Shown in pieces: positions 1-7,841 of a stretch of DNA of 13,614 bases; the first letter of the stretch is position 1, and each line of letters begins with the position of its first letter. The notes below the pieces were generated by a model, which saw only the letters and a program-made list of their open reading frames with translations, did no database searches and was not told the origin of the DNA. The position numbers and the translations under genes were made by a program. This DNA is from Clostridia bacterium (lineage in GTDB: Bacteria > Bacillota_A > Clostridia > Christensenellales > UBA1242), in the NCBI GenBank assembly GCA_017938565.1, contig JAGBBI010000114.1, positions 1 to 13,614 on the forward strand. Direction: 5' to 3'.

Positions 1-3000
1 AGAATTTTCAATTTCGAAAAAGCCTTCAGGATTTCCCTTTTTTTTATTCTTTGAACCGTTAGGTCTTCCTTTTCTTTTTGGATGAATTAGGGTTTCATTT
101 GCAACATTTTCAGCGTCTGATGGTTGAACATTTCCATCAACCACAGTCTCCTTTTCACGAGCGTCGACCAACCCCTCCCCACTGTCCATATGAGCGACAC
201 ATTCATTTTGTTTAGGCGTAGGGGTTTGCAATTTATCATCTATTTCTATGTTTCCATTATTTCCATTTTCAATTTCAACGACCGCTTCGCCCTCAAGAAT
301 TTTTCTTGATTCAAGTTCTGCCTTAACCATTTCTTCAAGCTCTTGTTGTTTTTGTTCTATTTGTTTTATTTTCCTTGCAATAGACTTTGGAACCCAACCA
401 TCCACATCTTCGCCATTGTCATATACATAAGAATAAAGTTTTGAATATTGTTCGATGTCTGCGTCTGAAAGCTTTAACTGAGCCTGCAACCAATAGAACA
501 AATCACTCTGACTTGACTTTTTCGCAAGCATTGACACTTTACAAAGCGTTAAATGCCCCTTAATTTCACGTATATATGCCGATCTAGCCGCAGAACAACT
601 TAAATAATTTACCCCTGCATTTTCGCACACTACTTTTAACGGAATTTTATTAACACACGTATCATAAACTACATTTCTAAACGTTTTTGCTTTAGGGCTT
701 TTATCATAATGATGAGCGAAAAGCTTAACCACACGACAAAGTTCAGCCTTGTCGACTGGTTTTATTAAAGTCATCAAACCTGAAACATTTTCAAAAACTC
801 TGCTCCAATCTAAATCAACTTGTGGATTTGATGTATTATTATTAGCGTCAACTACGGCTTGAATCCCTACTTCGCTTCCAGGCTCCTTTTTCCTTGAACC
901 ATTATTTTTATCTCTTTTAGATTCTTCTCTATTGTCTTTTCTTTTTAATTCCATATTAAATCGCTCCGGTAATTCTCCGTCAAAATAAAAGTAATCATAA
1001 AGTCTTGCGTAGTCAGCAACCTCTTCCTCCGACAAATTGAAAGTCGTTGCAAAGGCTTCTATGTCTTGTCCTTGTTCTATCACATTATGACAACTGTCGG
1101 CAAGCAACATATGGCTTTTTACACTTTCAAGAACGGCTCGTTTTATCCCCTGCAGGCTTGACCTTACGCCAGCGACACCACCTGCAAGCTTTTGCAAAGA
1201 AACTCCATTAATTAAATTTTGAAGAACTAGGTCGTATTTTTCTGCCATCCTGTTTGTTACAAGCAAAGGTTTATACTTCATTAAAACAGTATTAATCTTT
1301 TCTTTATTTTCAGAATAAAAATCAGCACCCGTTTGAATATTCATAAATTTAGTCAAATCTAAATTTTCGGCGGTTAGAAAAAATAACCGCTTTGCATACT
1401 CATAAACATTTTGAATTTGCACAACTGGAATATTTGTCTCTTCTGCGACTTGTTTAATTGGATTACCCGCCGTTACGGCGTCGTAAACCTGCTCAAACTT
1501 TCCAACAACTTTTTGCAATGCAGACTCTGACTTCCTTATCATATCGTTCACGCACCACTTGGTTACACCCAAATTCTCGGCAAGTGTATCCTTTCTTTCC
1601 CCGAATATATAATACCTCGACAAAATGTTTGACTTATCTTCAAACCCTATATACTCTTGACTTTTTACAATTCCTGTATATATAGCACCTTGAATCGGAT
1701 TTCGTGCCGGTAGTTTTTTGGTCTTAAGACTGTTTAACATAGAAAGATAGAAACTTCTTTCATGTTCGTTAGGGAAAACCTCTTTTATAAACTCTGCATT
1801 TCCTCGAGCCTCTTCCATTCTTTTAACTTTTGTAAAAAGTTCTTTTACAAACTTGGTTGCATTTTCAATAATCTGCTTAATTTCATCAACTGGAATTCCA
1901 CACAACACAGCAATTTCGCCGATTGTATCACCGTCAACCTTGACACTTTTCAATATTTGCAATCCCTTATCCATAGGAAAGGCTTTTTGTGCTAATGAAA
2001 TTAGGTCGACTTCGTCAAGACGACTCTTGTCTTTCTTTCTTATCCTATTTGCATTGGTTCTTTGATTAACTGATACGCAATTGTTAAACGCAGTTTCCAA
2101 ATCAAAACCACTTTCTGAGTCATTCTGTTTTAAATAATCTGAAACCAACGAATCTTGTTTTTTAAGCAACTTCTTTATATCTACTACCAACATCCCCGTT
2201 TCATCTGCAATTTCAGCCAAAGTCCTTTGCTCAAATCGACGAAGTCTGTAAACCTTCGCACTCTCAATTGAAGAAATTTTATCCTTAACACTTTCATCAA
2301 ACTCCAAAGCAAAATCTGGAATATGAGGCTTTTCCCCAAGAAGTATAGATGGAAATTCTCTTTCATAAACCGAGCACATCCTTGCAGAAATATCGCTTTT
2401 AACCGCAATTTGAATCCTTGAATACCCAGCAATTAAATCTTTGGCAATGTTATATATCATATTAACCATTTGGTTCAAAGAATCTTTCTGTCTTGTGATT
2501 AAGCCCGCTATTGCGCATTTAATGCCTCCAAGGCGTTCCACCAACTTTTCTACACTCTCACCTTTAATGCTCGCTAAATAGCAATTGAAGCTTTTTGAAA
2601 TTTCTTCTATTTCATCTATCGCTTCAATCAATCTTTGAGCCTCCAAAGGATTTTCGATTGGCATTATTTCATCATTAAAGATATAACCATAGGCCTCACT
2701 ATAAAACTTTACAAACGAAAGTTGTTCTCCAATTTCTTCAGCAATTTGCTCTACGCTTCTGCCACTTTTGACTTCTTCACCAACTTTTTTACTTTTTAAA
2801 ATAAAACTTTCAACATTTTCTTTTGCTTTGCTAATCAATTCAGCACTTGCATCGAGGCTTTTTGAATAGTATTTGACAACAAGCTTTAATAAATCATCAC
2901 TTTGTGTGGCATTTCCGTTTTGCATCTTGCAATATGCTCTTATCGGCAAATTATATGGGAACAACATCTCAATCTTTTCATATTCAGTCAACTGCGATTG

Positions 3001-4593
3001 AGAGTTTTCCTGACCTTCGGCAACCTCAACTTCAAAAGCTTTATCATTAAACAAACAGCCCCACAGGTTGTTAAAATCATCAAGTTTATCGTACAAACTC
3101 TCAGCACGCAACAACTGCTCTTGTGATATATCAACACCCAATTCATATGCTTTCATCAAAAACATATCTTCGAATATTAAATTCGATTTGTTATTTGTTC
3201 CACCGGCATTATACATATCGAAACTGTTCATTCTTCGTGGTCCAGAAACAAGCTGTGAAAGCATTGTTTTTATTCTTTGAGCAATTCCACTTTCCTTAAA
3301 GCTTAATGCTCCATCTTGGTAAAAATAAAGATATACATCAAAAAGTTCACGAACCTCGCCGGCGTCCATATCAAATAAGTCGGCTGTCCTTGCCAAACTT
3401 TTTGTTTTTGTATAATAAGAGTAAACTTTTTGCGCTTGCGACAACAACTTCCCACATTTGATTTTCGCCTTTTCGATTTCGGCATTAAACCGCCCCATAG
3501 ACGAAACATCACCCATGCTTTTTAAGAAGTCTTTAATGCTTACATTCCCAAATCTGTTACACAATTCTAGGTAGGCGTAAAGAATAGGCGAGTTAACGCA
3601 TGGTCCATATTTATAAAACAATTTATTGTCAACTTGAAATTTCTTTTCTTCAACAACGTCAATTTTCTCATTGTGTTCGTACAAATGCTTGTAAAACTTC
3701 AAATAATCAGCAATCTGAGACTCTGATAGTTCTAGTGTACTAGAAACAAATTCAATACTTTCTTTTTGTATTACCAAAAGTTCGTAAACTTCTTTACTTT
3801 TCTCTATTTGACGTAAAATATTGTTTCTTTCTCTTTTTACAAGTTGTTCAACCCTTGACCTTGTAATTCCATATTTTTTAGCTATATCATTATAGACGAT
3901 CGATGGCTCATTCGCTTTGCTTATAAAGTAATCTTTCGCAATCTCATTTTTAACCAATGCAAAGATTTTCAATGCAAATTCCGCAATATCTTCTTGTGCC
4001 TGCCTTTCAGCATCACTTGTATCTGCAATCAATTCAGCAAGAAGCCTGCCCTCTTCACTTTTATTATTAAGCCCGACTTTGTCATCAATAGACACCACAA
4101 ATTGGTCATTCATATCGGACTGAACCAATACATCTTCTTGATAATATCTGCGTGAATTTCTTAGGTTTAATCGCATAACTCTTGTTTTAGTCGTAATAAA
4201 TAAAAACGTAAAAAATTTATTCCCTTTTGTCTCATCAAATTCACGAACAGCCTTGACAATTCCCTCATCAATGTAACTTTCCAGATCTTCTTTGGTTACC
4301 TTCCCAAAAATTCTTCGTTCCATTTTGTATAACAAATAATGTCTAAACAATGCGTACTTCTTGAAAATTAAATTCCAAGCTTCTTGATCATCAGCCTGTG
4401 CACGTTTAATTATTTCATTCTCTTCCTCATCCGCATAAGCCGACACCTTTTTTTTCGAGTTCTCTTTTACATAATTGTCGTAGTCAGTTTCTGATGGGTT
4501 TTCTTGCTCACATCCATCTTCTTCAATAATTTCTTCAAACTCAACTAATTCGCCTTGGTTTTCTTCATCAATTAAATCGTCGTAATATCCCAT
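1..4593 (-). CDS. Giant sigma-70-like protein with a long multi-HTH tail and AT-hook (3' end outside window)
   Basis: The frame is open from the ATG at 4593 to the window edge: 1531 codons with no stop. AGAGGGGG (4601-4608) lies 7 bases before the ATG. Residues 1-58 are very acidic. Residues 60-150 resemble sigma region 2 (EDLESYIDEGIVKAVREFD, then KGNKFFTF and a basic segment). Residues 168-191 resemble the region 3.2/4 linker (SIDD...LLAELIAD). Residues 203-263 resemble region 4, ending in an HTH with TRSRVEQLVKRERNNIL. Residues 272-1400 are unlike any sigma factor I know; they contain about ten further HTH-like units, several followed by a Tyr-rich helix such as DYARLYDYFYFDGE. Charged linkers lie at 1212-1260 and 1432-1504, and an AT-hook-like KRKGRPNGSKNKKG at 1506-1519. 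Usual sigma factors are about 150-650 residues. The sigma homology suggests promoter recognition with RNA polymerase, but a non-sigma DNA-binding role is possible. The reading frame is certain; the function is inferred. Confidence 0.9.
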   Translation of the reverse strand, partial: MGYYDDLIDEENQGELVEFEEIIEEDGCEQENPSETDYDNYVKENSKKKVSAYADEEENEIIKRAQADDQEAWNLIFKKYALFRHYLLYKMERRIFGKVTKEDLESYIDEGIVKAVREFDETKGNKFFTFLFITTKTRVMRLNLRNSRRYYQEDVLVQSDMNDQFVVSIDDKVGLNNKSEEGRLLAELIADTSDAERQAQEDIAEFALKIFALVKNEIAKDYFISKANEPSIVYNDIAKKYGITRSRVEQLVKRERNNILRQIEKSKEVYELLVIQKESIEFVSSTLELSESQIADYLKFYKHLYEHNEKIDVVEEKKFQVDNKLFYKYGPCVNSPILYAYLELCNRFGNVSIKDFLKSMGDVSSMGRFNAEIEKAKIKCGKLLSQAQKVYSYYTKTKSLARTADLFDMDAGEVRELFDVYLYFYQDGALSFKESGIAQRIKTMLSQLVSGPRRMNSFDMYNAGGTNNKSNLIFEDMFLMKAYELGVDISQEQLLRAESLYDKLDDFNNLWGCLFNDKAFEVEVAEGQENSQSQLTEYEKIEMLFPYNLPIRAYCKMQNGNATQSDDLLKLVVKYYSKSLDASAELISKAKENVESFILKSKKVGEEVKSGRSVEQIAEEIGEQLSFVKFYSEAYGYIFNDEIMPIENPLEAQRLIEAIDEIEEISKSFNCYLASIKGESVEKLVERLGGIKCAIAGLITRQKDSLNQMVNMIYNIAKDLIAGYSRIQIAVKSDISARMCSVYEREFPSILLGEKPHIPDFALEFDESVKDKISSIESAKVYRLRRFEQRTLAEIADETGMLVVDIKKLLKKQDSLVSDYLKQNDSESGFDLETAFNNCVSVNQRTNANRIRKKDKSRLDEVDLISLAQKAFPMDKGLQILKSVKVDGDTIGEIAVLCGIPVDEIKQIIENATKFVKELFTKVKRMEEARGNAEFIKEVFPNEHERSFYLSMLNSLKTKKLPARNPIQGAIYTGIVKSQEYIGFEDKSNILSRYYIFGERKDTLAENLGVTKWCVNDMIRKSESALQKVVGKFEQVYDAVTAGNPIKQVAEETNIPVVQIQNVYEYAKRLFFLTAENLDLTKFMNIQTGADFYSENKEKINTVLMKYKPLLVTNRMAEKYDLVLQNLINGVSLQKLAGGVAGVRSSLQGIKRAVLESVKSHMLLADSCHNVIEQGQDIEAFATTFNLSEEEVADYARLYDYFYFDGELPERFNMELKRKDNREESKRDKNNGSRKKEPGSEVGIQAVVDANNNTSNPQVDLDWSRVFENVSGLMTLIKPVDKAELCRVVKLFAHHYDKSPKAKTFRNVVYDTCVNKIPLKVVCENAGVNYLSCSAARSAYIREIKGHLTLCKVSMLAKKSSQSDLFYWLQAQLKLSDADIEQYSKLYSYVYDNGEDVDGWVPKSIARKIKQIEQKQQELEEMVKAELESRKILEGEAVVEIENGNNGNIEIDDKLQTPTPKQNECVAHMDSGEGLVDAREKETVVDGNVQPSDAENVANETLIHPKRKGRPNGSKNKKKGNPEGFFEIENS
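37..78 (-). other. AT-hook-like motif near the C-terminus of the giant protein
   Basis: Residues 1506-1519 read KRKGRPNGSKNKKG. They contain the GRP core flanked by basic residues that defines AT-hooks, which insert into the minor groove of AT-rich DNA. It follows an acidic, poorly structured linker (about 1432-1504) and a short predicted coiled coil (about 1398-1431). The similar RGRPKGSKNK pattern is common in phage and transposon proteins. Only one hook is visible before the edge. Confidence 0.6.
403..1224 (-). repeat. Two copies of an ~88-residue module in the giant protein
   Basis: Residues 1124-1211 (bases 961-1224) and 1310-1397 (bases 403-666) align by eye over their whole length. 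Each starts with (I/V)N(G/K)(V/I).L and an AGV...S HTH-like segment. It continues with (V/I)K(S/G)H(M/L) and ends with LS..(E/D)(V/I)..Y..LY.Y.Y.(D/N)GE. Identity is low and the DNA is diverged, so this is an old protein-level duplication. A partial third copy of the first half is at residues 678-706 (GESVEKLVERLGGIK, bases 2476-2562). Confidence 0.6.
3307..3729 (-). repeat. N-terminal copies of the Tyr-rich HTH-like repeat
   Basis: Residues 289-306 (LSESQIADYLKFYKHLYE) and 407-429 (FDMDAGEVRELFDVYLYFY, then QDGA) match the second half of the C-terminal modules. A weaker copy is at residues 621-642 (EQLSFVKFYSEAYGYIFND). The shared pattern is a short turn, an acidic helix start, and then Y/F residues spaced as in a helix, ending in D/N-G or N-D. 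Confidence 0.5.
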
Positions 4594-4629
4594 GGATGAG
4601 CCCCCTCTTTTTTACCTTTATATATTAGC

Positions 4630-4659
4630 ATATTAATTTTAATTTTTCAATAGTGTCAA
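4630..4659 (-). promoter_or_regulatory. Promoter of the giant sigma-like gene
   Basis: On the minus strand a perfect -35 box TTGACA (4659-4654) is followed after 18 bases by TAATAT (4635-4630; 4 of 6 matches to TATAAT). This predicts a start around 4623 and a leader of about 30 bases containing the AGAGGGGG ribosome binding site. The housekeeping form suggests the gene is read by the normal sigma-A polymerase. No equally good promoter is visible for the recombinase on the other strand (4660-4761). Confidence 0.6.
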
Positions 4660-4761
4660 AGATTTTTCATTTGTTTTTCCTAACGGTTAAGTGCAATACT
4701 ACATTTATTTGCAGTCGTCTTTTAAAATGTACTTACAAATTCAAAACAAAGGAGAATATTT

Positions 4762-5679
4762 ATGAAATTTAAGAACTTAGTAAAAATTTATTTGGACGAG
4801 AGAAAACCCGAACTCAAAGAAAGGACCTATCATTTCTACAATCAACTCTGGAATATTTACCTAAACGAGTTGCTTGGAGAATTCGACACAAAGAAACTTA
4901 CGACAAATTTACTTAATACATCAATTCAAACAATGCAATCATCAAAGAACTTATCTACATCAAGTATTAAGCTTATCAAATGCTTTATTAATCGATGTTT
5001 AAATTTCGGCTATGAACAAAAAATAATGAAGGAAAGTTTACATATCTCTACAAAATTTAAAAATCTATCTCCATACAAGGTTGACACTTTAACAAAGAAA
5101 GAACAGTGCTTAATTGAAAAAGATATTGTAAAAAGGAAACGCTATTACAACTATGGTATTATAATATGTTTATATACTGGGTTACGTTTAGGAGAAGTGC
5201 TAGCCCTCAAATGGAGCGACGTCGACCTAAAAGCAAAAAAAATACTTATAAACTCAACACACTCAAAATTTAGCGCAAACCACAAACTAGTTTCAGTCAT
5301 TACCACTCCTAAAACCCTTTCTTCAATACGTGAAATCCCAATTTCGGATAAATTGATTACATACCTAAAAGAGCTCCAAAACTTTCAGCAATCAAAAAGT
5401 GATTTTGTAATATCTCGTAAACAAGGTAAAATTATAGACCCTAGAGCCTATCAAGAATCTTTTAAGCGTGTTTGCGACCGCCTAAAAATTAAGCGTAGAC
5501 GTTTTCACGTTTTAAGACACACCTTTGCCACACGATGCTTAGAACTTGGCATTGACATTAAAACTATATCTGAACTTCTGGGGCACTCCAACACAACAAC
5601 TACTTTAAATAGATACGTGCATTCAAGCGACGACGCCAAAAAACGAGCTATCTCAATTTTGGCAAAATCATTTGCATAG
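4762..5679 (+). CDS. Tyrosine recombinase / integrase
   Basis: This 305-residue protein breaks and rejoins DNA through a 3'-phosphotyrosine intermediate. The N-terminal ~100 residues fit the SAM-like core-binding domain (KERTYHFYNQLWNIY). The catalytic domain has all expected residues: R142 in TGLRLGE, K184 in the TPKT beta-hairpin (as in Tn916-type integrases), H249 and R252 in HVLRHTFATR, H275 in LLGHSN, and the nucleophile Y285 in LNRYVH. The start has a good ribosome binding site, AAAGGAG, 7 bases before the ATG. It lacks the N-terminal arm-binding domain of many phage integrases, being closer in size to XerC/XerD and small-element recombinases. It is divergent from the giant sigma-like gene and shares its 168-base upstream region. 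I see no excisionase gene or clear attachment site, so its target is unknown: element integration, an invertible switch or a cellular Xer-like role are all open. Confidence 0.93.
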   Translation: MKFKNLVKIYLDERKPELKERTYHFYNQLWNIYLNELLGEFDTKKLTTNLLNTSIQTMQSSKNLSTSSIKLIKCFINRCLNFGYEQKIMKESLHISTKFKNLSPYKVDTLTKKEQCLIEKDIVKRKRYYNYGIIICLYTGLRLGEVLALKWSDVDLKAKKILINSTHSKFSANHKLVSVITTPKTLSSIREIPISDKLITYLKELQNFQQSKSDFVISRKQGKIIDPRAYQESFKRVCDRLKIKRRRFHVLRHTFATRCLELGIDIKTISELLGHSNTTTTLNRYVHSSDDAKKRAISILAKSFA

Positions 5680-5831
5680 AGATTTAATAAACATTTTCGA
5701 TATGCCTTTCTTGTCATTGGAAATTCATATATGATTGAAATTGTTCCTTTATTTAACGTATAATTTTTGATTAAATTGTTGCATTTTGTAAAAATTAAAA
5801 CATTTTTTTCATAATAAATTGTAAATATTTA

Positions 5832-5860
5832 TTGAAATTTTAGTTGTGTTATTATAAACT
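5832..5860 (+). promoter_or_regulatory. Weak candidate promoter for the transglutaminase-like/hydrolase pair
   Basis: TTGAAA (5832-5837) is followed by TATAAA (5853-5858, 15-base spacer) or TAAACT (5855-5860, 17-base spacer). Either is imperfect. The surrounding 5680-5886 gap is very AT-rich and holds no gene. The ribosome binding site GGAGGTGA is strong and 4 bases from the ATG. Confidence 0.35.
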
Positions 5861-5886
5861 ATATGTACAAATTATGGAGGTGAAAT

Positions 5887-6585
5887 ATGTTAAATCAAAA
5901 ACAAATTGACAGAATTAATGCCGTTATTAACGACCCAGTTCATGGAGCAGAATTTTATACGGAAGAAATGCATTTAGAATTACTTTACAAAGTCTCTGAC
6001 ATTTTAGACTCGCTTAATATCGATGAAAGCACGCCAGAAGAAGACATCATAAAGGGCATTAATGAATATTTGAAAAAAAATGTATCAATAAGAAATGAAT
6101 ACTTCTTTGCATTTCGTGAACTTATAAACGAATTCCCGCCAGAAGAACTTAAATACCGCACAGCATACGCCGCACTTTGCGAAGGAGAAGCAATGTGTGC
6201 AGGTTTCGCAGAAGCAGCAAGGGTTTTGCTTGAATCTTGTGGATTTAAAACATACACTCTTTTAAGCAAACTTCCAGGCACAAACAAGCAATTGTTACAC
6301 TATGTTACCACAGTAAAGTATAAAGCACATGGAAGAGAACATTTTGTTTTTGACCCAGAACGTGAAGCTAATTGCGACAAAAAAGGACGAGATTTCCGAG
6401 AATATTTGTTAGATATGACATATATTCTTCCAGAAGAATGTTTCTACGCAAATAAAGTAGGACCTACCGGCGTTGGTCCAAAAGCAGACAATTATATTAA
6501 AAAGGTTAATCCAAGAAGAGTAGTCGGAAAAAATGAGGTCGGAAAACTTTTTGAAAGCCAAGAAGAATTGACAGGAGAAGATTAA
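5887..6585 (+). CDS. Transglutaminase-like (papain-fold) protein
   Basis: This is a 232-residue cytoplasmic protein with no signal peptide or membrane segment. The centre carries the transglutaminase-like core: C104 in GEAMCAGFAEAARVLLESCGF-type context, H138 in LLHYVTTV and D156 in HFVFDPE, giving the Cys-His-Asp triad in the right order. Bacterial members of this superfamily are usually cysteine proteases, peptidases or amidases rather than cross-linking enzymes. The first ~90 residues are helical and unrecognised; residues 195-232 are a basic tail. It is followed by an alpha/beta hydrolase whose ATG overlaps its stop (TAATG), so the two are translationally coupled and probably work on the same substrate or in successive steps. 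The substrate cannot be told from the sequence. Confidence 0.82.
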   Translation: MLNQKQIDRINAVINDPVHGAEFYTEEMHLELLYKVSDILDSLNIDESTPEEDIIKGINEYLKKNVSIRNEYFFAFRELINEFPPEELKYRTAYAALCEGEAMCAGFAEAARVLLESCGFKTYTLLSKLPGTNKQLLHYVTTVKYKAHGREHFVFDPEREANCDKKGRDFREYLLDMTYILPEECFYANKVGPTGVGPKADNYIKKVNPRRVVGKNEVGKLFESQEELTGED

Positions 6586-7331
6586 TGAAAATAATTGATT
6601 TAAAAATTGAAAATCACTCTGCTCGAATTTACGAACCAGAAAATCAACCTAAAGAAGTTTTAATTGCAGTTCATGGTTTTGCAGGAGACAAAGACAGTTC
6701 AGTAATTATTGCCGTCGCTGAAGACCTTGCAAATTATGGCATTGCAACAATTTCATTTGAACTTCCAAATCACGGAGCTGACGCATGTGAAGACGTTTTA
6801 AAGCTTATCAGTTGTGTAAAAAGCCTATCTGAAATCATTTCTTACGCAAAAGCTACTTATTCAGACCTGCCAATATCTGTATTCGCCACAAGTTTTGGTG
6901 CATTCCTTACATTACAACACTTAAAAAACAATAAAGAATATTTTAAAAATGTTATTTTACGTTCACCAGCGATTGACATGGCAAATATTCTTGTTAATAA
7001 TATTTTACCTGAGCATAATCTAACAATTAAAGATTTTAAGAGTGTTCAAGATCTTGGATATGGAGCCCCTTTGTATATTAACAAACAATTTATTGATGAC
7101 CTTTATGCGAATGCTATTGGTGATGATTTCAAAGAAGAGAACAATAACTATTACCTACTTCAAGGCTTAAAAGATGACATCGTCAACCCAGACTTTGTTT
7201 TTGAATTCGTTGACAAGCATTTTAAAAACAGGTGTGAAATTTTCAAGTTTGAGAACGCCGACCATCGTTATAAAAACCCTGGGGAGTTAGAGCAAATTGT
7301 GAAAATTACAAGGAAAATAATGGTTGGTTAA
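6585..7331 (+). CDS. Alpha/beta hydrolase (serine peptidase S33/esterase-like)
   Basis: This 248-residue cytoplasmic protein has a complete alpha/beta hydrolase layout. HGF at 30-32 forms the oxyanion region. The nucleophile elbow is A-T-S103-F-G, an A.S.G form of the usual G.S.G. The acid is probably D198 in GLKDDIVN, and the histidine H227 in NADHRY. PNHG at 61-64 after the third strand is typical of lipase/aminopeptidase-like members. The length (about 250) and a short cap around 130-180 fit small carboxylesterases or acyl-peptide hydrolase-like enzymes. The ATG shares one base with the stop of the upstream gene, so translation is coupled. The reaction is a hydrolysis of an ester or amide; the substrate is unknown. 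No clear terminator follows at 7332-7450. Confidence 0.85.
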   Translation: MKIIDLKIENHSARIYEPENQPKEVLIAVHGFAGDKDSSVIIAVAEDLANYGIATISFELPNHGADACEDVLKLISCVKSLSEIISYAKATYSDLPISVFATSFGAFLTLQHLKNNKEYFKNVILRSPAIDMANILVNNILPEHNLTIKDFKSVQDLGYGAPLYINKQFIDDLYANAIGDDFKEENNNYYLLQGLKDDIVNPDFVFEFVDKHFKNRCEIFKFENADHRYKNPGELEQIVKITRKIMVG

Positions 7332-7457
7332 TTCCCACACACAAAGCACCACTTAAAAACCATTCCATCTTGGCATTAACAAAACAACTTTCTTAAAGCG
7401 ACTTTTTTACTGGCAATTATTAAAACACACTCTTCCAATTAATTAATTGTATTTTAT

Positions 7458-7487
7458 TTGAGTATTTTATATCTAATATGATAAAAT
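7458..7487 (+). promoter_or_regulatory. Promoter of the surface-protein tandem, flanked by a direct repeat
   Basis: TTGAGT (7458-7463), an 18-base spacer and TAAAAT (7482-7487) form a plausible promoter with a start near 7494. The 10-base repeat TATATCTAAT occurs at 7468-7477 inside the spacer and again at 7487-7496 over the -10/start region. Its 19-base period is about two helical turns, which would suit an operator. Confidence 0.45.
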
Positions 7488-7529
7488 ATATCTAATGGAT
7501 AACCAACTTTAATATCTGTGAGGTGCACT

Positions 7530-7841
7530 ATGAATAAGAAAAAACTTGTTGGCTGGATTATAAGCGGGGTTCTTGCCGTCGGTGCAATAGGTGGTACCAC
7601 TGCAGGAGTTGTCATAGCAAATCACGAACACAAGTACTCTACCGAGTGGACCTTTGATGAAGTCAACCACTGGCACAATGCTACTTGCTCACACGAAGAG
7701 CAAATATCCGGTCTTGAAGCCCATTCTTGGGACGAAGGAGTTGTAACCGAACCATCGTGTACAGCAAAAGGTTTTACCACCTTTACTTGCACGGTATGCG
7801 GTGCAACAAAAACTGGAAACGTAACTGAAATGCTTCCCCAT
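7530..7841 (+). repeat. Near-identical 5' block, copy 1
   Basis: These 312 bases (signal anchor, first HWH module, first C..C module) match 8925-9236 with 13 mismatches by my count, about 96% identity and mostly silent. Identity stops abruptly after the MLPH codons. The rest of the two genes is far more diverged. Confidence 0.9.

Noticed and set aside
1370..1390. Hairpin GCGGTTA...TAACCGC with an A-rich loop.
   Set aside because: It is inside the giant coding frame (KRLFFLTAEN), lacks a T run in the gene's direction, and has only a 7-base stem.
1468..1480. Palindrome CGCCGTTACGGCG.
   Set aside because: It is fully inside coding sequence and consistent with the Ala/Gly codons of AVTAGN; there is nothing else to suggest an operator.
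1..4593. Short plus- and minus-strand frames of 60-82 codons in this region.
   Set aside because: All overlap the 1531-codon frame, lack ribosome binding sites, and have low-complexity Ser/Phe/Leu-rich products typical of antisense shadows.
55..4688. AACCGTTAGG at 55-64 and its inverse CCTAACGGTT at 4679-4688, flanking the giant gene next to a recombinase.
   Set aside because: Many 10-base inverted pairs are expected by chance in 13.6 kb, the match does not extend, and the first copy lies within the AT-hook codons.
5715..5750. Imperfect dyad around CATATATG after the recombinase gene, considered as a terminator or crossover site.
   Set aside because: The arms are short and mismatched, there is no T run, and there is no second copy of the site in the window.
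7518..7529. GTG start at 7518 for the first surface protein.
   Set aside because: It falls in the GTGAGGTG ribosome binding site of the ATG at 7530, and the paralog also starts at the equivalent MN(K/R)KKL.
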